Source: Icerya purchasi (Eukaryota > Arthropoda > Insecta > Hemiptera > Monophlebidae). From it: a stretch of 64,000 nt of DNA. A program made the translations under genes and the position numbers. Under the pieces are notes generated by a model that was not told the DNA's origin, did not search any database, and saw nothing but the letters and a program-made list of their open reading frames with translations. Positions 57,395 to 64,000 of this stretch are shown here, in pieces. The DNA lies in assembly GCA_039619475.1 (NCBI GenBank), contig CM077115.1, positions 102,422,393 to 102,486,392 on the forward strand, written 5' to 3'. Within the stretch, counting starts at the first letter, position 1. Every line of letters begins with the position of its first letter.

Positions 57395-59088
57395 TCTAGA
57401 ATTAAATTGTAAAGAAGCGTTCCAAAAAATCTCTACTACCTTCAAAGCTTTCCGCTCTCATTCCTCTATGTCCAACTTTCTAGCCCACAGAGAAGCCAAC
57501 GCAAAAGCTCTTTTTACGCTCAAGTCCGCCAAAAATAATTCTTGGAAGACTTTCTGTTCTTCTTTCTCTAGAGATACGTCCTTCTCCCAGATCTGTAAAA
57601 TGGCTAAGGCGTTTAGATCACCCTTTTCTGAGCGCCCTCGTAACTCCCACCTTTCCAAACCTCATCTGAAGTCCTTCTTGGATTCCATTGCTTCGCCTAT
57701 GTCCCCCTCTTTTGAAGAAGCTGTTCTTCCTTCTCTTCCTGTTGGCTCCGAGCCTCATTTCCTGTCTTCTCCTTTCCGTTACGACGAGCTTGCATCCATT
57801 CTTAATAAATCCACCTCGTCTGCTCCTGGCCGGGACGGTTTCTCGTTTCTTATTCTTAAAAATCTCTCTCCTGCCATGCTGCTTTCCCTTCTCCATATTT
57901 TTAATTCTTTTCTCCTTTCTGGTTCTAGTCCAAAATCCTTGAACGACTTTATTGACATTCCTATTCCTAAAAGAAATCAGTGTTCTTTCCGTCTGATTTC
58001 CCTGGCTTCTTGTCTTCGTAAACCTTTTGAAGGTTTGATTAACAATCGTCTCATGTGCTGGCTGGATCACAATAATCTAGTTCCTCCTAATATGTTTGAA
58101 TTTCGCCCTGGGCTTGGACCGGTTGACTGCATTAGTTATTTTCTTTCGGATGTCTACGAGTCTTTTCCAACTAAGAAATTCACCATTGCCTCCTTTGTGG
58201 ACGTCTTTTCTGCATTTGATAATGTGCATCTTCCCCCTCTGGGTTCCAAACTACTTTCTCTTAACCTCCTTCCCGTCGTCGTCATTCGCGTACTCAACCT
58301 CTTCTAGAACAGAACTCTCTTTCTTTCCTCTTCCTCCCTTTTGCACCACCAGATGCGTTTATCGGGGACTCCCACAGGGCTCCTGTCTTAGTCCTACACT
58401 TTTTAATATCTTCTCTTTTGATAAAGCCTCTCTTCCTATTCCTTCCTTCTCCCTCCGTTTCGTCGACGACATTCTGGTCTATTCCACCTTTGACAATCTG
58501 TCCGCCGCAATCGATGAGTTGAATAATTCACTGTCTATTCTTAACAATTCCCTTTCTCGCCTTCACCTCTCCCTTTCTCCTATCAAGTCGTCTTGTATCA
58601 TTTTTTCTCTCCGCCTCTTTAACCGCGCTCTAACTCGCATCATTGTATCTGGTATTCCTATTCCCGTTGTCAATTCCATATGCTATTTCGGCCTTTTTTT
58701 AAATAGCCGCTTCACATTCCATGAGCACAATAAATCCTGTCTTAAAAGACTTAATCTCCTTAAATCTCTCTCTCCCCTGCGACGGGGAGGCGATACGTTT
58801 ATTCTTCTAATTCTTTTCAAAGCCATTATTCGGTCCAAGCTCGACTATTGTTCCTTTATCTACGGCAATTCCTCTAAGTCTCTCGTCTCTAAACTTGACG
58901 CGATCCAGAACTCTTGCCTCCGTTTGTGCATTGGAGCCTTGAAATCCTCCCCTATTCTCGCAGTTTTATCAGAGTCGGTTATGCAACCACTGTTTCTTTG
59001 CCATTCTCAGCTTCGGCGTCGCTTCCTAATTAAACGGCTTCCCATCTGTCCATATTTATTTCTTCTTATCAGTATTTTCTCCTCATAA
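57395..59088 (+). pseudogene. Reverse transcriptase of the I-like LINE, one main frameshift
   Basis: First frame: A-P-G-R-D-G-F-S (about 57820), I-D-I-P-I-P-K-R-N (about 57952), L-A-S-C-L-R-K-P-F-E-G-L (about 58000), M-F-E-F-R-P-G-L-G (about 58092, family F-G-F-R-P-G) and motif A S-F-V-D-V-F-S-A-F-D-N-V (about 58192-58228), stopping at 58307. The second frame resumes with G-L-P-Q-G-S-C-L-S-P-T-L-F-N-I (motif B, about 58367-58410), R-F-V-D-D-I-L-V-Y-S (motif C, about 58458-58487), thumb Y-F-G-L-F-L-N-S-R-F-T (about 58685), I-R-S-K-L-D-Y (about 58830) and L-R-L-C-I-G-A-L-K-S-S-P. The catalytic aspartates are present. The frameshift falls between motifs A and B near 58308-58330. Compared with 30141-31770 the same residues are conserved throughout. 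Confidence 0.85.
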
Positions 59089-59289
59089 AATCCCAATCCT
59101 GTCGCTCATTGCTGCCTGTCTTTCTAATTTTTCTCCTGTTGTCCTTTCCTATAACACTCCCCCTTATTTTTCTCATGACTTCAAGCTTATGGCAGCCTAT
59201 CTAATTTTCCTCTCTCCCACTTCGGACCCATTCCACCTCTCACGGTGCAGTCAACAATGAATTTTTTCATTTATTGAATTACTCTTTTC

Positions 59290-59828
59290 CTCTTCATGTA
59301 TTGATCTTTACCGATGGTTCCAGGAGCAAGGACGGCATGGTTGGTGCGTTTACTGGCCCGTAGCTTCGCCATGCTGAGAGTCCTTTTTCTGCTGAGTCGA
59401 TCGCCATCCTTCAGGCTATCTCTTTTATTTCCTCTTTAAACGAGCTTTCCGAATTCTTCATAATTTCGAACTCTAAAGGCGTCCTTCAAGCCCTATACTC
59501 TCCTCCTTCACACTCTTCTGATAATATTATTCTCTCAATTCGTTCTCTTACCTTCACTTTGCAGTCATCCCGCTCTATACTTATTGATTTTCTATAGATC
59601 CCCAGTCATTCCGGAATTAACGGCAATGACGTAGCTGATTCTTTGGATCGTTATGCTGGCTGCCTTGGTTCATTCCTCAACTATTTCCCTTCTTCAGATA
59701 TCCTTACCTTATCCATCTCCAATAATGCCAGACTTTGGTGGGATATTTATCCCTCCCTATTTTGTAATCGTCATTCTCATTACCGTTTTATTCAGCTGAT
59801 TCCTCGTTTCCTGTCTTGTCCATTCTAG
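59290..59828 (+). pseudogene. RNase H domain of the I-like LINE
   Basis: Reads L-I-F-T-D-G-S-R-S-K (first Asp, about 59305), S-A-E-S-I-A-I-L (Glu, about 59392), I-I-S-N-S-K-G-V-L (about 59460; the second catalytic Asp has become Asn), I-P-S-H-S-G-I-N-G-N-D-V-A-D-S (His and final Asp, about 59598-59640), then W-W-D-I-Y-P-S-L. Stops at about 59362 and 59595 interrupt it. Lies about 200 bases after the end of the RT frame, as in the other copies. Confidence 0.8.
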
Positions 59829-60023
59829 TCCTTTCGGTCGTCGCTCTTCTATTGTCTTCCTAATTCGTCTCCGGATCAATCATTCTCTTCTCCACTCCTC
59901 TCGCTTTCGATTTGCTCTATCGCCATCTTCTTATTGTTCTCTTCACGATTGTGATCCTCCTCGTGTATGGTTTTGATACGTTAACTTTTAGTCCATATTC
60001 ATTCAGAAATTTTTCAACATTAC

Positions 60024-60029
60024 TATATA

Positions 60030-60060
<31 letters not shown>
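60024..60060 (+). repeat. (TA)n microsatellite
   Basis: TA array with one CATA interruption, continuing imperfectly to about 60078. Confidence 0.93.
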
Positions 60061-60061
<1 letters not shown>

Positions 60062-60169
60062 CATACATATATATTATATATTTTATTACTTATAGTATGT
60101 TCTGACTTATCTCCTATAACAACTGCATGAGCGTTATTAGTTTACAGTGTCGAGGTAAGATGATGATAC

Positions 60170-60611
60170 AAAAAAAAAGCTATATTCCACAAATACGGTC
60201 CTAGTACAGATCCCCTTGTAACATTCCCGTCTCAATGGGATATTTCTGGATACACGATCCGATATTAATAAAAGTAAATCTATTATGAAAGTAGTGATTT
60301 AATATAGTTAATCAGTTATCGTCTAAGCCAAGCTTTAGTAATGTCTAAGGAGGCATACGATGTACGATTTTTGTTTATAACATTTAATAGTTTGTAAAAC
60401 ATCGAAGATAACTAATTCCGCCGACTTGTTTTCATATTGATCGTTATTAATTACGTTATTTCTGCGATTGAATTCTTTTAATTTATTTAATATATATTTC
60501 TCACGGATCTTGCTAAAATTTGAGAGCGGAGATATATACGAAGAAGAATCAGTTAGCGGTTTATGCATTTTAGATAATATTACAGTCTTAGATATTTTTT
60601 CCAGTGATTCG
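60170..60611 (-). pseudogene. Old R1-like LINE RT, downstream part of an interrupted copy
   Basis: The minus strand reads L-F-S-E-S-L-E-K-I-S-K-T-V-I-L-S-K (about 60605-60560), P-L-S-N-F-S-K-I-R-E-K-Y-I-L-N-K-L-K (about 60530-60480), then I-N-N-D-Q-Y-E-N-K-S-A-E-L-V-I-F-D-V-L (about 60445-60395). After further decay come F-T-F-I-N-I-G-S and a motif B remnant G-M-L-Q-G-D (about 60212). Motif A is decayed. It continues the sequence at 62256-62650; the Jockey copy lies between. Confidence 0.65.
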
Positions 60612-62255
60612 GAGAATAGTTTTTTTTTTATTTATTTTTTTTTTTTTTGCCACGCCAGTCGAAGATGACTACTATTGGCACTGCTGACCCTATACTAAAA
60701 AGAAAAACAGAAATTTAAGAATATTATCTCTTCTCCCAGCGGATCAGAGACAACAGCGAAACATACGATAGCTACAGCGAGACTTACAATAACTATTGAC
60801 CAGCTGTCTTATAATATATAAATAAACGCATAAGAAAAATTTATATAGATAAATACGTAACGCTAATCGATTATGCGAATGCTATATGACGACGTATCTG
60901 CTCTTGTAAACTTTCCCTAGTCATCCGTTTGCCAAAATGTCTCTACACCATGTCCTTCTCAGTCACCGGTGTGTGCAACCCGGAAGGCTCATCCGCCTCA
61001 CGCTGGCTATATTCGGGTTATCGTTAACTGCCAACTTATTGTAGAACTTGATATATAGTTCTTTGTGCAAATCTTTGACATACGGAACGTTTAGATCCTC
61101 ATGGATGGTTTTATTTGACACGTAATACGGAGAGTTAACCATATCTGCCTTAATATTCGTGACTGCAGTTGCTGTAGTCTTCTGATATTGCTCACTGCTG
61201 AAGTTCCGTATACTTCAAGCCCATATCTCCAACATGGGGCTACAATCGCAATGTAAATTAGTCTTTTACACCTTAGGGTGACCTTAGATTTTCTATTAAA
61301 AATACATCCTAGCGCCTTGATTCTGGAAATGACTTTTTGTCTGCAGTTTGCAACTTGAGCTCTCCAAGTAAGTCGACGATCCAGTACCAATCCTAGGTAT
61401 TTAACGGTGTTGCAATTAACGAGCGCTTGCCCGTTTAAGTATAAGGGAGGGCAGTTCCCTCTATTCAGCGTGAAGGTGACCTGCTGACTTTTTAAATGAT
61501 TAATTTTAATTTTCCATTTACTCGCCCAATCCTGAATTTTATTCAAGTGTTCTTGGACTAGAACCGAAGCGCAAGTCGGATCCTCATGCGCTCCCAGTAT
61601 ACACGTGTCATCAGCAAATGTTGCGGCTACCGTTGTTGTTAAAGCTGGAATATCTGATGTGTAGATCAGATACAGTAGTGGTCCTAAAATACTGCCTTGC
61701 GGGACAGAGGCTCTAATAGCAAATTTGTCCGATACAATTGAGTCAATCCTAACTCGAAAAGTTCTGTCCGATAGGTATGCTGCCATTACCTGGAAGATAT
61801 CATTTGGTATCACTAGTTTAAATTTGAACAGCAGGCCCTGATGCCACACCCGATCGAAGGCCTGCTCAGTATCGAGAAACGCCGCACAGCAATACCATCC
61901 TCTTTCTAAGGTTGCTGCTATTCTATCAGCTATTCTATGGACCTGGTGAATAGTAGAGTGGTTAGTGCGAAACCCAAACTGGTGACTTGGAATAATATTC
62001 GCTCCTGCTATAGAATTTAATATCCGCTCATGCAAAATCATTTCGAATATTTTAGATGAGGTATTCAATAGGCTGATCGGCCTATACGAAGACGGTTCGC
62101 TAGGATTTTTATTCGGTTTCGAGATTAAAAGGATAATCGAATCCTTCCAACATTTAGGATAGTAGCCCAATCTTAGGATGGCGTTGAAGATATAGGTAAG
62201 CATAAGAATTCCCTTATGCAGCAACTTTTTTAATATTTCACCAGTAATCATATCC
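60612..62255 (-). mobile_element. Jockey-clade LINE copy nested in an older LINE
   Basis: 5'-truncated minus-strand copy. The broken T run at 60620-60648 is its poly(A) tail, followed by GCCACGCCAGTCG (complement of the 3' UTR end). The RT frame 62251-61091 is open. After a frame change near 61110 the C-terminus continues with Y-V-S-N-K-T-I-H-E-D-L-N-V-P (about 61128-61085) to a stop near 60965. This is the usual end of Jockey-type ORF2 proteins, which have no RNase H domain. The 5' truncation falls inside the RT N-terminal region. Flanks share only a short CTA, so no firm duplication is claimed. Confidence 0.8.
61091..62251 (-). CDS. Jockey-clade reverse transcriptase, 386-codon open frame
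   Basis: The longest open frame in the window. Motifs in order with approximate residue: W-K-D-S-I-I-L-L-I-S-K-P-N-K-N (35), Y-R-P-I-S-L-L (55), H-Q-F-G-F-R (89), motif A A-A-F-L-D-T-E-Q-A-F-D-R-V-W-H (122), motif B V-P-Q-G-S-I-L-G-P-L-L-Y (184), motif C A-T-F-A-D-D-T-C-I-L (209), thumb V-K-Y-L-G-L-V-L-D-R-R-L-T-W (287) and Y-G-L-E-V-Y-G-T (339). All three catalytic aspartates are intact. The listed start is only the first ATG after the truncation; the natural N-terminus and endonuclease are absent, and the last approximately 30 residues read out of frame. In the family this enzyme copies element RNA at the nicked target. It cannot act alone here. Confidence 0.85.
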   Translation of the reverse strand: MITGEILKKLLHKGILMLTYIFNAILRLGYYPKCWKDSIILLISKPNKNPSEPSSYRPISLLNTSSKIFEMILHERILNSIAGANIIPSHQFGFRTNHSTIHQVHRIADRIAATLERGWYCCAAFLDTEQAFDRVWHQGLLFKFKLVIPNDIFQVMAAYLSDRTFRVRIDSIVSDKFAIRASVPQGSILGPLLYLIYTSDIPALTTTVAATFADDTCILGAHEDPTCASVLVQEHLNKIQDWASKWKIKINHLKSQQVTFTLNRGNCPPLYLNGQALVNCNTVKYLGLVLDRRLTWRAQVANCRQKVISRIKALGCIFNRKSKVTLRCKRLIYIAIVAPCWRYGLEVYGTSAVSNIRRLQQLQSRILRQIWLTLRITCQIKPSMRI

Positions 62256-62650
62256 TCTAGTTATGCTTAAACAACAGGTTAGTAAGTGTCGGTATAACAT
62301 GGGGAAATCGAATGTTAAAAAATTTTAAAAACCCATTGGAAATATTATCAAAACCTATGGAAATTTTATTTTTAAGGTTTTTAATAATTAAGGATATTTC
62401 AGTGTTACTCGCTGTTACGTTATCTGAAATACTAGTATTAGTAAAGGTAGGTGTATTTGATAGTAAATACTAATTCAACAAATTAACTTTTTCTTCATCA
62501 GAATAAGCGCATTCATCTAATGTAGAGCTATTTGACCTGGCTTCTGTTTATTTAATAAAATCTTATATTTTAACCCGAATGCTGTCTTTTCATATACTAA
62601 ATTTTTCCAGCTTTATAGTTTCGCTTTTTTAATACGGGTGATCTGCAGGG
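62256..62650 (-). pseudogene. Old R1-like LINE, upstream part of an interrupted copy
   Basis: The minus strand reads K-K-A-K-L-stop-S-W-K-N-L-V-Y-E-K (about 62620-62580), a pre-RT block (family: K-x-x-S-W-x-N-F-V), then D-E-E-K-V-N-L-L-N in a shifted frame (about 62505), T-E-I-S-L-I-I-K-N-L-K-N-K (about 62400), I-G-F-D-N-I-S-N-G-F-L-K (about 62365-62330) and P-T-L-T-N-L-L-F-K (about 62290-62265). It stops where the Jockey copy begins and continues at 60611. Confidence 0.65.
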
Positions 62651-63589
62651 ACTGTTTCATGTTCTGTTAACGCTGACCTTTCTGCCGACTTGTATGCATA
62701 ATTCGCGTTATACGTACGGTAATTGCGCTATCTACGAGTATTTATCCGATTAGCCCACATGCATAAGAAATCTTTCAAAGTACACGGCACACATGAAGTC
62801 ATCTTTAGTACGATTCAACAAATTTGTAATTTTTACGCACACGTTAAACATCGGTCGAATATATAATTTTGCCGATAATTCAATTGATGTGGTTACAAAA
62901 GCGAATATATTTGAGTCATTTGATGGTAAACTGCATAAGAGAGATGATGGTGTAGTCATCTGATTGGCTCTGATTTTTGCAAACATTTTTATGGAAGAAA
63001 TTGATCAAAATATGTATTGAACAGATAGAAACTGAAATTAGGATTTCAACGTGGTTGAATTCTTTTCTCGTTTACTGATTAATCCAAAAGAACGGAAATT
63101 GTCTAAAATCTTTAGGTATTTATTGGATATTATACCGTTAGCAAAATTTGATTTTTACTGATAATGTTTTTTTAACTGTGACGACACTCGCATCTCCAGA
63201 GGCAGTAAAAAGTCACGATACCATCGCATCATTTCCGTGACATCCAGCAAAACACTGCGCTCCACTTCTCAGCAGTCAGCTATTTTGATACATTTATCCC
63301 CTTCTCAGTTGGGTGTGAATTTATGTTTAAATGCGCAATTTTGAAGAACTGATAACGAAAGAAGGCTATCACTCGACAAACCTTGCATATACCCGAGACG
63401 TTTTTGCATAGCTTTTTAATATGTAATTTATGCCGTTTAAAATTTACAATCAGAAATTCTTATGTTATTGATTATTTCACCGCCTGAAAAAAGAGTATGT
63501 AAAAGAAAAAGTAGCGCAAGCAGGTGTTATCTGACAATTCCGCAATTGCTTGATATCGCATCCGTTATCGACAATCTAATTTTAAACGT
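62651..63589. other. Non-coding stretch, nothing recognised
   Basis: AT-rich, with short unsupported frames (78 codons on the minus strand at 62750-62986). 63180-63320 is slightly GC-richer. Confidence 0.4.
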
Positions 63590-64000
63590 AATAGTTTATC
63601 ACCATTTTACGTCCTATTGTCTACATATCTTCACATTTTCCAACTATTTGATTGCTTCCGACTCCACGAGTTCCCTCCAAGCTGTTTCCTTTCTCTTTCT
63701 CAATCACTCCTGCGATTTTGTCGCTCTTCGTATTCGATCCCTTATCTACAATCTCCACGTTTTCTATTCTATCCACGTTGATTTGTCCCGAGTCACGTGG
63801 GCATTGACAGTAATGGGATGGCGAAATTCCTTGGCTAGAGTTGCTTCCTGTCTCTATTTCAATAAACTTCCCGCTACCGACTTGCTACCAACCTTATGGT
63901 TAAAATTTCATATTCCGGTCAGATATTTATGCTTCTTCCTCCTCTAACAATCATTCCTGTTACCGATTCATCCAACCGAATCTTCCTACGCAGCCTTAGT
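63590..64000 (+). mobile_element. I-like LINE copy, RNase H part, runs off the window
   Basis: The plus strand reads H-I-F-T-F-S-N-Y-L-I-A-S-D-S-T-S-S-L-Q-A-V-S-F (63628-63696, the S-D-S block of RNase H), then I-R-S-L-I-Y-N-L-H (about 63735) and H-V-D-L-S-R-V; the G-H-C-G block appears in a shifted frame (about 63799-63810). It is truncated at its 5' side within RNase H and continues past 64000. Broken. Confidence 0.7.

Larger units (their letters stand above)
57395..59980 (+). mobile_element. I-like LINE copy: RT, RNase H, tail
   Basis: Plus-strand copy, 5'-truncated just after the endonuclease (starts at the linker N-C-K-E-A-F-Q, about 57408). RT in two overlapping frames (57395-58307, then about 58320-59088), RNase H at about 59290-59650, and a tail without clear Cys/His spacing to about 59980. 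There is no poly(A) or family 3' motif, so the 3' end may be truncated. G+C is higher than in the flanks, with few TA-rich interruptions, and the long open stretches suggest a relatively young copy. Confidence 0.85.

Noticed and set aside
57618..58070. 150-codon minus-strand frame
   Set aside because: Antisense shadow of the plus-strand RT at 57395-58307; Arg/Lys-rich only because it complements a pyrimidine-rich coding strand.

Overview
The window looks like nuclear DNA from a large, repeat-rich arthropod genome, most likely an insect. It is AT-rich and full of poly(A/T) tracts, and (TA)n, (TTA)n and (GA)n microsatellites. It carries LINEs of the I, R1, Jockey and RTE types, mariner transposons, hAT-like elements, tRNA-derived SINE heads and one LTR insertion. 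Nothing in the sequence fixes the species. I found no host gene I can defend, no functional tRNA or rRNA gene and no CRISPR array. Almost every recognisable coding trace belongs to a transposable element, usually 5'-truncated and broken by stops and frameshifts.

The dominant component is one LINE family of I-like type. It encodes endonuclease, reverse transcriptase, RNase H and a C-terminal Cys/His tail, and its 3' end reads TTGACGAGCCC followed by poly(A). I see about ten copies: 4.9-5.2 kb (-), 8.7-9.9 kb (+), 10.45-11.7 kb (-), 18.9-19.3 kb (-), 23.0-23.4 kb (-), 27.7-32.4 kb (-), 38.9-39.5 plus 40.2-40.4 kb (+), 39.5-40.2 kb (-), 57.4-60.0 kb (+) and 63.6 kb to the window edge (+). The 27.7-32.4 kb copy is the most complete.

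Other LINEs are a (TTGAA)n-tailed element at 23.8-27.4 kb (-), a decayed R1/Jockey-type element at 44.7-46.5 kb (+), an RTE-like element at 47.6-50.1 kb (+), a Jockey-like element at 50.1-51.3 kb (-), an older R1-like family at 54.4-56.5 kb and 60.2-62.7 kb (-), and a better preserved Jockey-clade copy at 60.6-62.3 kb (-). Small reverse transcriptase relics sit at 2.4-2.7, 4.4-4.6 and 32.4-32.9 kb.

DNA elements are a nearly complete 1,281-bp mariner at 34,771-36,051 with 30-bp inverted ends and TA duplications, a second mariner that has lost one end at 15.05-15.86 kb, a hAT-like element at 55,374-56,129 with a perfect 8-bp target duplication, another hAT-like element at 20.3-20.9 kb, and a 500-bp foldback element at 56,821-57,320.

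The insertions are nested, which gives relative ages: an LTR element inside the I-like LINE at 27.7-32.4 kb, a hAT-like element inside the LINE at 54.4-56.5 kb, a SINE inside the LINE at 50.1-51.3 kb, a Jockey LINE inside an older LINE at 60.2-62.7 kb, and one I-like LINE inside another at 39.5-40.2 kb. The main oddities are a 24-bp tandem array built on a TGGC-N5-GCCA palindrome (2.80-3.06 kb), an LTR whose end and primer-site-like motif are repeated in tandem (28.90-29.01 kb), the foldback element, and a degenerate Asn-rich repeat (40.4-40.8 kb).
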